A stretch of DNA of 64,000 nt from Erwinia sp. SLM-02 (GCF_037450285.1 NZ_JAQISN010000001.1:124001-188000); one strand, 5' to 3'. Positions 44,145-53,317 are shown, counted from the first letter of the stretch. Translations and numbers: made by a program. The notes: a model not told the origin generated them from the letters alone.

Positions 44145-45071
44145 TTAACGCGGTAACGCGGTGGGCACTGCAGCCTTTTCTTTAGGCCGCGCCCCGCGAT
44201 ACAGCGTCAGTAAAATTCCCATCAGGAAAGGTAACAGCAGCAGTAATGATTGATGACTGATGCTGCTACCGTTAAGCATATTCTCCAGCGCGATAGCGAT
44301 CAGCGGGAACACCAGAAACACCAGCGAGGCCTGGAACGGGCGCGCAACCTGCTGCAGAGCGAAATAACACAGGATCCCCCCCACGCCGGCAACGAATCCC
44401 AGATAAGCGATCGCCATCAGCGCCTCCGGGGAAAATGCGTGAAAATTCGGTGATTCGGTCAGCCCGGTCAGCGTCAGCAGCACCCCAGCGCCCAGGCAGG
44501 GAAGAGCGTTGTAGCTCAGGACGGAAATCCCCGCGCAGCGCTTTTTACACTGAACGTACATCAGTGCGTGGATCAGCACCGCAGCCACCAGCGCCATAAT
44601 CCCCTTGAGCTGACTTACCCCGCCGGCCTGGGTTTCATGCCACAGAATAGTGCTCAGTGCGCAAAGACTGATTGCCAGCCCCAGCAGCTGCTGAAGTGAG
44701 GTTTTCTCCCGCAGGAACAGCAACGACGCGGCCAGAACTGCCGCAGGCATGGTGGCGAAGATAATCGCCGCCAGGCTGGAAGAGGTGTAACGTTCGCCGT
44801 AGATCATCAGCGTGAACGGAATCGCAAAGTAAAACAGCATCACGCAGAGCTGGAAACCGCGCTGCCCGACGGGGAACAGCAGCGGAGCGCGGCGATAGCG
44901 GGCCAGCAGCAAGAGCAGCGGGGCTGCACAGAGAAAACGCAGGCCGGTCGCCAAAACGGGAGGAACCGTGGCGACAGCGATTTTCATTGCCATCCATGTC
45001 GTCCCCCATGTCAGGGCGACGGCGGTAAAGAGTCCTGCAATGAGCAGGTTGCGGTAAATATTTTTGTTCAT
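44145..45071 (-). CDS. DMT-superfamily (EamA-type) exporter
   Basis: The 308-residue product has ten predicted membrane helices in two EamA-type halves (LTWGTTWMAMKIAV in the first, FLVFPLIAIALENMLNG in the second), the layout of drug/metabolite transporters that export amino acids or related compounds. E. coli has no such gene between cof and decR. The start is uncertain: ATG 45071 has GGA eight bases upstream, and ATG 45080 and 45077 are also in frame; a much longer reading to 45284 would run across decR. It is divergent from decR, so DecR may control it. The substrate cannot be read from the sequence. Confidence 0.85.
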   Translation of the reverse strand: MNKNIYRNLLIAGLFTAVALTWGTTWMAMKIAVATVPPVLATGLRFLCAAPLLLLLARYRRAPLLFPVGQRGFQLCVMLFYFAIPFTLMIYGERYTSSSLAAIIFATMPAAVLAASLLFLREKTSLQQLLGLAISLCALSTILWHETQAGGVSQLKGIMALVAAVLIHALMYVQCKKRCAGISVLSYNALPCLGAGVLLTLTGLTESPNFHAFSPEALMAIAYLGFVAGVGGILCYFALQQVARPFQASLVFLVFPLIAIALENMLNGSSISHQSLLLLLPFLMGILLTLYRGARPKEKAAVPTALPR

Positions 45072-45133
45072 CGTCATCATCCGTGAAAGGGGGAGGAGAG
45101 AGGACAGATTAACTAAACCCCTGGGGAAAAGGT

Positions 45134-45142
45134 TGCTATAAT
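45134..45142 (+). promoter_or_regulatory. Extended -10 element before decR
   Basis: TGCTATAAT is a perfect extended -10 sequence. The start point would be near 45149, leaving a leader of about 26 bases before decR. I see no good -35. The element lies in the 103-base gap shared with the divergent exporter. Confidence 0.6.
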
Positions 45143-45174
45143 TATGCTGCTGAAACGATAGGCGAGAGAAAAAT

Positions 45175-45648
45175 TTGCTACAAAATACCCTGGATAAAAA
45201 AGACCGTATGCTGCTCAGCCTGCTGCAGCAGGACTGCATGCTCTCACTGCAGGCGCTGGCCGATGCGGTGAGTCTGACCACCACGCCCTGCTGGAAGCGC
45301 TTGAAAAGGCTTGAGGATGAGGGCTATATTCGCGGCCGGGTGGCGCTGCTTGACGGTGAAAAGCTGGGGCTGGGCCTGACGGCGTTTGTCCTGATAAAAA
45401 CTCAGCAGCACAGCAGCAGCTGGTTTCAACAGTTCGTGACGTTAGTGCAGGCGATGCCTGAGGTGATGGGTTTTTACCGCATGGCGGGCGAATATGATTA
45501 CCTGCTGAAGGTGCAGGTGGCCGATATGAAAAGCTACGATGGCTTTTACAAACGGCTGGTTAACGGTATTCCAGGCCTGATCGATGTCACTTCGAGTTTT
45601 GCCATGGAAGAGATAAAATACACTACCGCTCTGCCGGTTGCCCCCTGA
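45175..45648 (+). CDS. decR: Lrp/AsnC-family regulator DecR (YbaO)
   Basis: DecR in E. coli senses cysteine and activates cysteine desulfidase genes. The 157-residue product has an N-terminal helix-turn-helix (LQALADAVSLTTTPCWKRLKRLE, about residues 25-47) and a C-terminal RAM ligand-binding domain with FYRMAGEYDYLLKVQV. No ATG fits the conserved N-terminus; the TTG at 45175, preceded by GGCGAGAG, is the best start. It is divergent from a DMT exporter and lies before mdlA. Confidence 0.92.
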   Translation: MLQNTLDKKDRMLLSLLQQDCMLSLQALADAVSLTTTPCWKRLKRLEDEGYIRGRVALLDGEKLGLGLTAFVLIKTQQHSSSWFQQFVTLVQAMPEVMGFYRMAGEYDYLLKVQVADMKSYDGFYKRLVNGIPGLIDVTSSFAMEEIKYTTALPVAP

Positions 45649-45688
45649 ACGGCAGCCGTCTTTTTTCGGTCGATAATCAGGATATTTT

Positions 45689-47461
45689 GTGCGACTTTTC
45701 AGCCAGCTAAGTTGGTACTTCCTTCGCGAATGGCGGCGCTATGCGGGTGCGGTTCTGCTGCTCATCGTTATTGCGCTGCTGCAGCTTCTGCCGCCCCATA
45801 TCGTTGGCACCCTCGTTGACGGCGTCAGCCAGCAGCAAATGAGCCACCAGCGGCTGCTGGTGTGGGTTGGCGTGATGTTGATCACCGCCGTGGTGGTCTA
45901 TCTGCTGCGCTATGTCTGGCGCGTGCTCCTGTTCGGTGCCTCCTATCAGCTGGCGGTCGAGCTGCGTGAAAATTTCTATCGTCAGCTCAGCCGGCAGCAT
46001 CCGGAGTTCTATTTACGCCATCGCACCGGTGACCTGATCGCCCGTGCCACTAACGACGTTGACCGCGTGGTCTTCGCCGCCGGGGAAGGCGTGTTAACCC
46101 TGGTGGACTCGCTGGTGATGGGCTGCGCCGTGTTGATTGTTATGAGCACGCAGATCAGCTGGGAACTGACGCTGCTGGCGCTGCTGCCGATGCCGGTGAT
46201 GGCGCTGGTGATTAAACGCTACGGCGATCAGCTGCATAACCGTTTCAAACTGGCCCAGGCCGCATTTTCATCGTTAAACGATCAGACCCAGGAGAGCCTG
46301 ACCAGCATCCGCATGATCAAAGCATTTGGTCTGGAGGATCGTCAGTCGGCGCAGTTTGCCGACATCGCCCGCGATACCGGTGAAAAAAACCTGCGCGTCG
46401 CCCGGGTTGATGCCCGCTTTGATCCGACGATATACGTGGCGATTGGCCTGTCTAATCTGCTGGCGATCGGCGGCGGCAGCTGGATGGTCTGGCACGGCGA
46501 GATAAGTCTCGGCCAGCTGACCAGCTTTGTCATGTACCTCGGCCTGATGATTTGGCCCATGCTGGCGCTGGCGTGGATGTTCAACATTGTTGAGCGCGGT
46601 AGCGCCGCGTGGAGCCGCATTAAGGCGCTGCTGTCGGAAGCTCCTACGGTCACCGACGGTGAGACAATCCTGCCGGAAGGACGCGGTGAGCTGCAGATCG
46701 CCATCGGTGAGTTCCGCTATCCGGCGGCCGTTCAGCCCGCGCTGACGGAGATTCATCTCAGCCTGGAACCGGGGCAGATGCTGGGGCTGTGCGGCCCGAC
46801 CGGCTCGGGGAAAAGTACCGTGCTGAGCCTGATCCAGCGCCATTTTGATATCAATCGTGGGGAAATTCGCTACCGGGGGATCCCGCTCACGGAGCTGCAG
46901 CTGGACAGCTGGCGCAGTCGCCTGGCGGTGGTCAGTCAGACGCCGTTCCTGTTTTCCGACACCATTGCCAACAATATTGCCCTCGGTAATCCGGAAGCCA
47001 CGCAGGATGAAATCGAGCGGGCGGCGATGCTGGCCGCGGTTCATGACGATATTCTGCGCCTGCCGGCAGGCTATGAGACGGAAGTCGGGGAGCGCGGGGT
47101 GATGCTGTCCGGCGGACAAAAACAGCGTATTTCTATCGCCCGCGCGCTGCTGCTCAATGCCGAGATCCTGATACTGGATGATGCGCTGTCGGCGGTCGAT
47201 GGCCGCACCGAACATCAGATCCTGCACAACCTCCGTAGCTGGGGGGATGGGCGCACCATTATCATCAGTGCACACCGTCTCTCCGCGCTGACCGAAGCCA
47301 GTGAAATTCTGGTTTTACAGCATGGCAAAATCGCCCAGCGCGGCAGCCATGAACGGCTGGCCGCCGACAGCGGATGGTATCGTGATATGTATCGCTATCA
47401 GCAGCTGGAAGCGGCGCTGGATGAGGATGAAACAGAACAGGAGGTGCCGCATGGCGAATGA
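45689..47461 (+). CDS. mdlA: ABC transporter MdlA (half-transporter, multidrug type)
   Basis: MdlA is the first half of a heterodimeric ABC exporter in the inner membrane. The 590-residue product has six membrane helices in the first 300 residues and an ATPase domain with Walker A GPTGSGKST near 370, signature MLSGGQKQR near 474 and Walker B ILILDDALS. The last lacks the usual catalytic Glu (Asp-Asp instead), which suggests one degenerate catalytic site. The GTG start at 45689 gives MRLFSQLSWYF as in E. coli. It overlaps mdlB by 11 bases. Confidence 0.96.
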   Translation: MRLFSQLSWYFLREWRRYAGAVLLLIVIALLQLLPPHIVGTLVDGVSQQQMSHQRLLVWVGVMLITAVVVYLLRYVWRVLLFGASYQLAVELRENFYRQLSRQHPEFYLRHRTGDLIARATNDVDRVVFAAGEGVLTLVDSLVMGCAVLIVMSTQISWELTLLALLPMPVMALVIKRYGDQLHNRFKLAQAAFSSLNDQTQESLTSIRMIKAFGLEDRQSAQFADIARDTGEKNLRVARVDARFDPTIYVAIGLSNLLAIGGGSWMVWHGEISLGQLTSFVMYLGLMIWPMLALAWMFNIVERGSAAWSRIKALLSEAPTVTDGETILPEGRGELQIAIGEFRYPAAVQPALTEIHLSLEPGQMLGLCGPTGSGKSTVLSLIQRHFDINRGEIRYRGIPLTELQLDSWRSRLAVVSQTPFLFSDTIANNIALGNPEATQDEIERAAMLAAVHDDILRLPAGYETEVGERGVMLSGGQKQRISIARALLLNAEILILDDALSAVDGRTEHQILHNLRSWGDGRTIIISAHRLSALTEASEILVLQHGKIAQRGSHERLAADSGWYRDMYRYQQLEAALDEDETEQEVPHGE

Positions 47462-49214
47462 TACCCGGCGGCTGTGGCCAACGCTTAAACGCCTGCTCTC
47501 CTACGGTTCACCGTGGCGTAAATCGCTGAGTCTGGCAGTGCTGATGCTGTGGGTGGCGGCCGCGGCAGAAGTGCTGGGACCGGTCCTGATTAGCTACTTT
47601 ATTGATAATATGGTGGCGAAACATCGTATGCCGCTGGGGCTGGCCGCCGGTCTGATTACCAGCTTCCTGCTGTTGCAGCTGCTGGCTGCGGGGCTGCATT
47701 ACTGGCAGTCATTGCTGTTTAACCAGGCGGCCGTTGGCGTCGTGCAGCGCCTGCGTACCGACGTGATGGATGCCGCGCTGCGTCAGCCGCTCAGCGCGTT
47801 TGATACCCAGCCGGTCGGGCAAATCATTTCCCGCGTCACCAACGATACCGAAGTGGTGCGCGATCTGTACGTCACCGTGGTGGCGACCGTACTGCGCAGC
47901 GCGGCGCTGGTGGGAGCGATGCTGGTGGCGATGTTCAGCCTCGACTGGCGTATGGCACTGATCGCGATAGCTATTTTCCCGGCGGTGCTGATTGTGATGC
48001 TGATTTATCAACGCTACAGCACGCCGATTGTTCGCCGGGTGCGCAGCTATCTGGCTGACATCAATAACGGCTTTAATGAAGCAATCAACGGGATGAGCGT
48101 CATCCAGCAGTTCCGCCAGCAGGCCCGCTTTGGTGAACGTATGGGCGCTGCCAGCCGGTCGCATTACCTGGCGCGGATGCAGACGCTGCGGCTGGATGGC
48201 TTTTTGCTGCGGCCACTGCTCAGCCTGTTTTCCGCGATGATCCTGTGCGGCCTGATGCTGCTGTTTGGCTTTTCGTCGGTGGGGGCGATTGAGGTCGGGG
48301 TGCTTTACGCCTTTATTAACTATCTGGGCCGCCTTAACGAGCCGCTCATCGAGCTGACCACCCAGCAGTCGATGCTGCAGCAGGCGGTGGTGGCCGGTGA
48401 GCGCATCTTCGAACTGATGGATGCGCCACGGCAGCCCTATGGCGAGGACTCACGGCCGCTGGCCAGCGGCAGCATTACGATCCGCGATTTGACCTTTGCC
48501 TATCGCACCGGTAAGCCGGTGCTGACCGATATTAATCTGGATGTGGCCCCGCGCGATTTTGTCGCGCTGGTTGGCCATACGGGAAGTGGTAAAAGCACGC
48601 TGGCCAATTTGCTGATGGGCTACTATCCGCTCAGCAAAGGCGAAATCCTGCTGGATGGACGCCCTCTGGAATCACTCAGCCACGCATCGCTGCGCCAGAG
48701 CGTGGCCATGGTGCAGCAGGATCCGGTGGTGCTGGCGGAGACCTTCTTTGCCAACGTGACGCTGGGGCGAGATATCAGTGAACAGGCGGTCTGGCAGGCG
48801 CTGGAAACCGTACAGCTGGCCTCCCTGGCGCGAAGTCTGAGCGACGGGATTTATACTCGCCTGGGCGAGCAGGGGAACAACCTGTCCGTCGGGCAAAAAC
48901 AGCTGCTGGCGATGGCGAGGGTGCTGGTGGCAACGCCGAAGATCCTGATCCTGGATGAAGCCACCGCCAACATTGACTCGGGCACCGAGCAGGCGATTCA
49001 GAAGGCGCTGCGGGCCATACGCCAGCAGACCACGCTGGTGGTCATTGCCCATCGCCTGTCGACCATTACCGAGGCCGATACGATCCTGGTGCTGCACCGC
49101 GGGCAGGCAGTGGAACGCGGGAATCATCAACAGCTGCTGGCCGCGCAGGGCCGATACTGGCAGATGTACCAGCTACAGCTGGCGGGTGAAGAGCTGGCTG
49201 CCGCTGAGGGCTGA
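47451..49214 (+). CDS. mdlB: ABC transporter MdlB (half-transporter, multidrug type)
   Basis: MdlB is the partner of MdlA. The 587-residue product has six membrane helices followed by an ATPase domain with Walker A GHTGSGKST near residue 374, signature NLSVGQKQL and Walker B ILILDEATA, where the catalytic Glu is present. The signature has Val for the second Gly of the usual LSGGQ. ATG 47451 lies within the end of mdlA and follows AGGAGGTG; longer in-frame readings sit wholly inside mdlA. No substrate is established. Confidence 0.96.
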   Translation: MANDTRRLWPTLKRLLSYGSPWRKSLSLAVLMLWVAAAAEVLGPVLISYFIDNMVAKHRMPLGLAAGLITSFLLLQLLAAGLHYWQSLLFNQAAVGVVQRLRTDVMDAALRQPLSAFDTQPVGQIISRVTNDTEVVRDLYVTVVATVLRSAALVGAMLVAMFSLDWRMALIAIAIFPAVLIVMLIYQRYSTPIVRRVRSYLADINNGFNEAINGMSVIQQFRQQARFGERMGAASRSHYLARMQTLRLDGFLLRPLLSLFSAMILCGLMLLFGFSSVGAIEVGVLYAFINYLGRLNEPLIELTTQQSMLQQAVVAGERIFELMDAPRQPYGEDSRPLASGSITIRDLTFAYRTGKPVLTDINLDVAPRDFVALVGHTGSGKSTLANLLMGYYPLSKGEILLDGRPLESLSHASLRQSVAMVQQDPVVLAETFFANVTLGRDISEQAVWQALETVQLASLARSLSDGIYTRLGEQGNNLSVGQKQLLAMARVLVATPKILILDEATANIDSGTEQAIQKALRAIRQQTTLVVIAHRLSTITEADTILVLHRGQAVERGNHQQLLAAQGRYWQMYQLQLAGEELAAAEG

Positions 49215-49291
49215 TCTTTATCAGGCAGGCACTGCACCAAATTCAGGCGAAAAAATAACCTCTGCTCCTCCTTAATGCACTGAACCAACGC

Positions 49292-49318
49292 AAAACGCAC
49301 CGTTAAGGTGCGTTTTTT
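49292..49318 (+). terminator. mdlB terminator that is also an NtrC-type palindrome
   Basis: AAAACGCACC and GGTGCGTTTT form a ten-base-pair stem around GTTAA, and six T follow. The inner part, GCACC-N5-GGTGC at 49297-49311, has the exact layout of enhancer sites for the nitrogen regulator NtrC. It lies about 110 bases upstream of the sigma-54 promoter of glnK. A weaker half match (TGCACC) is found near 49235. Confidence 0.8.
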
Positions 49319-49419
49319 CTATACTCCTCTTACAGGCTTTCTGTCCGCAGCATCCCATCCCAGGCTGCGCCTCAGATCCGCACTGACTAATCACCTGAAA
49401 ACTGCCTGTTTTTCATTTC

Positions 49420-49435
49420 TGGCACAGCCTTTGCT
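49420..49435 (+). promoter_or_regulatory. Sigma-54 promoter of glnK-amtB
   Basis: TGGCAC, a five-base spacer and TTGCT match the sigma-54 -24/-12 consensus. The start point would be near 49445, about 43 bases before glnK. Together with the NtrC-type site upstream this indicates activation under nitrogen limitation. Confidence 0.92.
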
Positions 49436-49487
49436 TTAGTAAATCCGTGTTCGTGAAACAACCGTATTCAATACTGGAGGGGATCGT

Positions 49488-49826
49488 ATGAAGCTGGTTA
49501 CCGTGGTAATCAAACCGTTCAAACTGGAAGACGTGCGTGAAGCACTGTCATCTATCGGCATTCAGGGTCTGACCGTGACGGAAGTTAAAGGTTTTGGCAG
49601 ACAAAAAGGGCATGCAGAACTTTATCGCGGAGCTGAGTACAGCGTTAACTTCCTGCCAAAAGTAAAAATTGATATTGCGATTGCAGACGACCAGATCGAT
49701 GAAGTGGTTGATGTGATTAGCAAAGCCGCGTACACCGGCAAAATTGGTGACGGGAAAATCTTTGTTGCAGAACTGCAGCGGGTGATCCGTATTCGCACCG
49801 GCGAAACTGACGAAGCTGCACTGTAA
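49488..49826 (+). CDS. glnK: Nitrogen regulatory PII protein GlnK
   Basis: GlnK is a trimeric PII signal protein that blocks AmtB when nitrogen is plentiful. The 112-residue product has the T-loop with the uridylylation site Tyr51 (ELYRGAEYSVNFLPK) and the family C-terminal signature TGKIGDGKIFV. A strong GGAGGGGATCGT site precedes the ATG. amtB follows after 34 bases, and both are driven by the sigma-54 promoter. Confidence 0.98.
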   Translation: MKLVTVVIKPFKLEDVREALSSIGIQGLTVTEVKGFGRQKGHAELYRGAEYSVNFLPKVKIDIAIADDQIDEVVDVISKAAYTGKIGDGKIFVAELQRVIRIRTGETDEAAL

Positions 49827-49860
49827 TTCGGGGCTAAGAATTGTGATGGGATGGGATAAA

Positions 49861-51147
49861 ATGAAGAAACTCGCTAAATTTGGCCTTGCCAGCATTGCTC
49901 TGTTACCGTCGCTTGCCATGGCTGCCGCACCGGCAGTAGCGGATAAAGCCGACAACGCTTTTATGATGATTTGCACCGCGCTGGTGCTGTTTATGACAAT
50001 TCCGGGGATTGCGCTGTTCTACGGCGGTCTGATTCGCGGTAAGAACGTGCTGTCCATGCTGACCCAGGTGGCAATGACCTTCGCCATGGTCTGCGTTGTA
50101 TGGATGGTTTACGGTTATTCTCTGGCCTTCAGCGAAGGTAACGCGTTTTTCGGTAGCTTTGACTGGGCGATGCTGAAAGGCATTGCGCCAACGACGCTGA
50201 TGGGTTCCTTCTACCAGTACATTCACGTCGCGTTCCAGGCTTCCTTTGCCTGTATTACCGTGGGCCTGATTGTTGGGGCTATTGCTGAGCGTATTCGCTT
50301 CGCAGCGGTGCTGATCTTCGTACTGATCTGGCTGACCTTTGCCTATCTGCCGATTGCACACATGGTCTGGGCGGGTGGTTTCCTGGCTCAGGATGGCGCG
50401 CTGGACTTCGCGGGCGGTACCGTTGTTCACATCAACGCCGCGGTAGCGGGTCTGGTGGGGGCTTACCTGCTGGGCAAACGTGCGGGCTTTGGTAAAGAAG
50501 CCTTCAAACCTCATAACCTGCCGATGGTCTTCACCGGCACTGCGATCCTGTACTTCGGCTGGTTTGGCTTCAACGCCGGTTCAGCAGGGACTGCGAACGA
50601 AATCGCCGGTCTGGCCTTCCTGAACACCGTCGTGGCAACGGCCGGCGCAATGCTGACCTGGACCTTCGGCGAGTGGGCGCTGCGCGGTAAGCCTTCGCTG
50701 CTGGGCGTCAGCTCCGGTGCGATTGCGGGCCTGGTTGCGATTACGCCAGCCTGTGGTTACGTCGGCGTGGGTGGTGCACTGATTATCGGACTGGTGGGCG
50801 GACTGGCTGGCCTGTGGGGTGTGACCACCCTGAAGAAATGGCTGCGCGTTGATGACCCCTGTGACGTGTTTGGTGTTCACGGCGTCTGCGGTATCGTTGG
50901 CTGTATCCTGACCGGCGTGTTTGCTTCTTCTTCTCTGGGCGGCGTCGGTTATGCAGAAGGCGTAACCATGGGCCATCAGGTCTGGGTGCAGCTGGAGAGC
51001 GTGGCACTGACCGTCGTCTGGACCGCCGTTGTCGCTTTCATTGGTTTCAAAGTGGCGGATATGATTGTCGGTCTGCGTGTTCCGGAAGAGCAGGAGCGTG
51101 AAGGTCTGGACGTCAACAGCCACGGCGAGAATGCCTACAACCAGTAA
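49861..51147 (+). CDS. amtB: Ammonium transporter AmtB
   Basis: AmtB is the trimeric inner-membrane ammonium channel. From ATG 49861 the product has 428 residues, the E. coli length. It has a cleaved signal peptide (KKLAKFGLASIALLPSLAMA) followed by eleven helices. The pore sequence shows GALDFAGGTVVHINAAVAGL with the first pore His (near 168), DVFGVHGVCGIVG with the second (near 318), and AFQASFACITVG with the Phe gate near 107. GTG 49843 and ATG 49846 are in-frame alternatives. A strong terminator follows. Confidence 0.97.
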   Translation: MKKLAKFGLASIALLPSLAMAAAPAVADKADNAFMMICTALVLFMTIPGIALFYGGLIRGKNVLSMLTQVAMTFAMVCVVWMVYGYSLAFSEGNAFFGSFDWAMLKGIAPTTLMGSFYQYIHVAFQASFACITVGLIVGAIAERIRFAAVLIFVLIWLTFAYLPIAHMVWAGGFLAQDGALDFAGGTVVHINAAVAGLVGAYLLGKRAGFGKEAFKPHNLPMVFTGTAILYFGWFGFNAGSAGTANEIAGLAFLNTVVATAGAMLTWTFGEWALRGKPSLLGVSSGAIAGLVAITPACGYVGVGGALIIGLVGGLAGLWGVTTLKKWLRVDDPCDVFGVHGVCGIVGCILTGVFASSSLGGVGYAEGVTMGHQVWVQLESVALTVVWTAVVAFIGFKVADMIVGLRVPEEQEREGLDVNSHGENAYNQ

Positions 51148-51200
51148 TCTGGTCGGTAAGCAAAAAAGAAAAGCAGTGCGCTAAAAAATAAAAAAAACCG

Positions 51201-51226
51201 GCGGGCCATTATGGCCCGCTTTTTTT
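51201..51226 (+). terminator. Intrinsic terminator after amtB
   Basis: GCGGGCCAT and ATGGCCCGC form a nine-base-pair stem, followed by seven T. An A-rich stretch precedes it, so it may also work on the minus strand for tesB. Confidence 0.92.
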
Positions 51227-51317
51227 GTCAGACATTTCTGTAACACAGCAAACTCTCAAACCGCCGGTCCATCCGTATTTCCGCCGATCCCCGTTGCCAG
51301 TGCCATCTGCAGTTAAT

Positions 51318-52178
51318 TCACTCGCGCTGACGAATAACGCCTTCCTGCACCGTCGAAGCAATCAGCGTCCCCTGCTGGGTATAGAACTCACCGCGTACGA
51401 AGCCGCGTGCGCTGGAGGCCGATGTGCTCTCCACGCTGTACAGCAGCCACTCGCCGAGGTCAAACGGACGGTGGAACCACATGGAGTGGTCGATGGTGGC
51501 AACCTGCATACCCGGCTCGAGGAAGCCCTTTCCGTGCGGCTGCAGCGAGACCGGCAGGAAATTGAAGTCGGAAACGTAACCGAGCAGATACTGGTGAATA
51601 CGCTTATCTTCCGGCATGGTTCCGTTCGCACGGATCCACAGATGACGATACGGCTCGTCCACGTGGCCTTTTAGCGGGTTATGAAATTTGACCGGGCGAA
51701 TTTCAAACGGCTTCTCCGACAGGAATTTATCGCGATACGGTGCCGGGATGTGCTGGGCGAGTTTTTGCGCGATATCATGTTCTGAGGGCAAATCGTCGGG
51801 TCCGGGCACCACGGGCATGGTTTTCTGATGCTCAAATCCGCTTTCCGGCCCCTGGAAGGAGGCCGTCATATAGAAAATCGGTTTGCCGTTTTGAACGGCC
51901 TTCACTCTGCGCGCGCTGAAGCTGTTGCCATCCCTGAGGTTTTCCACGTCGTAAATAATCGCCTTCTGGCTGTCGCCGGGACGCAAAAAGTAGCTGTGGA
52001 AGGAGTGGATAAGACGCTCGCTGGGAACGGTTTGTTTGGCCGCGTACAGCGCCTGGCCGACGACCTGGCCACCGAAGACCTGACGCAGGCCAAGATCTTC
52101 ACTTTGCCCGCGGAATAAGCCCTCTTCCAGACTTTCCAGATCGAGCAGATTTAATAAATTTTGCAGCGCCTGGCTCAT
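51318..52178 (-). CDS. tesB: Acyl-CoA thioesterase II
   Basis: TesB hydrolyses medium- and long-chain acyl-CoA in the cytoplasm. The 286-residue product is a double hotdog with motifs GGQVVGQALYAAKQTV, HSFHSYFLRPGD and, in the second half, ATIDHSMWFHRPFDLGEWLLY (catalytic Asp near residue 204) and QEGVIRQRE at the end. Length equals that of E. coli TesB. It is divergent from ybaY. Confidence 0.97.
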   Translation of the reverse strand: MSQALQNLLNLLDLESLEEGLFRGQSEDLGLRQVFGGQVVGQALYAAKQTVPSERLIHSFHSYFLRPGDSQKAIIYDVENLRDGNSFSARRVKAVQNGKPIFYMTASFQGPESGFEHQKTMPVVPGPDDLPSEHDIAQKLAQHIPAPYRDKFLSEKPFEIRPVKFHNPLKGHVDEPYRHLWIRANGTMPEDKRIHQYLLGYVSDFNFLPVSLQPHGKGFLEPGMQVATIDHSMWFHRPFDLGEWLLYSVESTSASSARGFVRGEFYTQQGTLIASTVQEGVIRQRE

Positions 52179-52401
52179 GTGCGGCTTCCTCTTAAAAATT
52201 TCAGTCCTCAGTTTGCGAGATCCGACCAGTTAGCGTCAACGCCTGTTTTTGGGATCTGCGCAGTTGGTTGAGAAAGAATGAAAATAGCCGGTAACAGGAA
52301 AAATCCAGCAACATGTGCCAGAATTAAAGCCTTACGGGCAGTAAAGCTCTGCCCTTTAACGGCATTATCGCGCCGTAGGGATCAAAAAGGAGAAGACATC
52401 C

Positions 52402-52959
52402 ATGAAACTCTGGTTTGTATTAAGCAGTGCCGCTCTCGCGGTGGCGATCTCTGGCTGTGCGGACAAGAGCAAAGATGTACCGACGCCGACTCTGGGTTCG
52501 CAGGTGCAGGGCCAGCAGGCCGTTATCCAGCAGCCGAATGTGAGCGGTACGGTGTGGATCCGCCAGAAAATTGCGCTGCCGCCGGATGCGGTACTGACGG
52601 TTACACTGTCAGATGCCTCGCTGGCCGATGCGCCATCGAAGGTGCTGTCTCAGCGGGTGACGCGCACCGAGGGCAAGCAGGCTCCGTTCCAGTTCGTGCT
52701 GCCGTTTAATCCGGCGGATGTCCAGCCGAACGCACGTATCCTGCTGAGTGCAGCCGTCACGGTCGACGGCAAAATGCTGTTTATTACCGATTCGGTGAAG
52801 CAGGTGGTCACGACGGGCGGCACACGACAGGATCTGACGCTGGTTCCGGTGCCGTCAATGCCGTTACAGACTCAAAGCGGGGCAGCCACTGCGGTGCCTT
52901 CAACGTCGCCGACGCAGGTCACGCCTTCTTCTGCGGTTCCGGCACCGACCTCATACTGA
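52402..52959 (+). CDS. ybaY: YbaY-family lipoprotein
   Basis: The 185-residue product has a lipoprotein signal (MKLWFVLSSAALAVAISGC, Cys residue 19) and a YbaY/META-type beta domain with VSGTVWIRQKIALPPDAVLTVTL. A Ser-, Thr- and Pro-rich C-terminal tail follows. In E. coli ybaY is an uncharacterised outer-membrane lipoprotein linked to glycerol-phosphate or osmotic stress conditions. The ATG follows AAAGGAGAAG. It lies between divergent tesB and convergent ybaZ. Confidence 0.92.
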   Translation: MKLWFVLSSAALAVAISGCADKSKDVPTPTLGSQVQGQQAVIQQPNVSGTVWIRQKIALPPDAVLTVTLSDASLADAPSKVLSQRVTRTEGKQAPFQFVLPFNPADVQPNARILLSAAVTVDGKMLFITDSVKQVVTTGGTRQDLTLVPVPSMPLQTQSGAATAVPSTSPTQVTPSSAVPAPTSY

Positions 52960-52975
52960 TCTCAGTGACAGGTGA

Positions 52976-52995
52976 AACGCCCCTGCGGGGGCGTT
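52976..52995. terminator. Hairpin between convergent ybaY and ybaZ
   Basis: AACGCCCC and GGGGCGTT form an eight-base-pair stem with a four-base loop. Short T-rich tails exist on each side (TATTA on plus, TCACC after TTT on minus), so it is likely a shared terminator of moderate strength. Confidence 0.65.
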
Positions 52996-52996
52996 A

Positions 52997-53317
52997 TTAC
53001 GGCTGCCAGCGATAGCGCCGCAGATCCACTCTGCCTTCCGGCGACACCTCAATTCCTTCGGCCTCCAGTGCCCGCCGCTGTCTGCTCAAATCATCTCCCG
53101 TCAGTGATATTTCACCCATCCGGTTAATGACCCGATGCCAGGGCAGTCTGCTGCCTTCCGGCAGGCGTTTGAGTACCCCGCCAACCTGGCGTGCTGCTCT
53201 GGGTGAACCCGCCAGCTGGGCGATTTCCCCGTAGGTTGTCACGGAGCCGTAGGGGATCGCCGCGAGAATTTGAAAGATACGCTGGCGAAAACTATCGTGT
53301 TCTGTGTCCAAATCCAC
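52997..53317 (-). CDS. atl: Alkyltransferase-like protein (Atl/YbaZ)
   Basis: Atl proteins resemble O6-alkylguanine-DNA alkyltransferases but lack the alkyl-accepting Cys; they flag bulky O6-alkylguanine for nucleotide excision repair. The 106-residue product has the DNA-binding helix-turn-helix (YGSVTTYGEIAQLAGSPRAARQVG) and PWHRVI, where the true transferases have PCHRV. Trp in place of Cys is the family hallmark. The order ybaY-ybaZ-ffs matches E. coli. Confidence 0.94.
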   Translation of the reverse strand: MDLDTEHDSFRQRIFQILAAIPYGSVTTYGEIAQLAGSPRAARQVGGVLKRLPEGSRLPWHRVINRMGEISLTGDDLSRQRRALEAEGIEVSPEGRVDLRRYRWQP

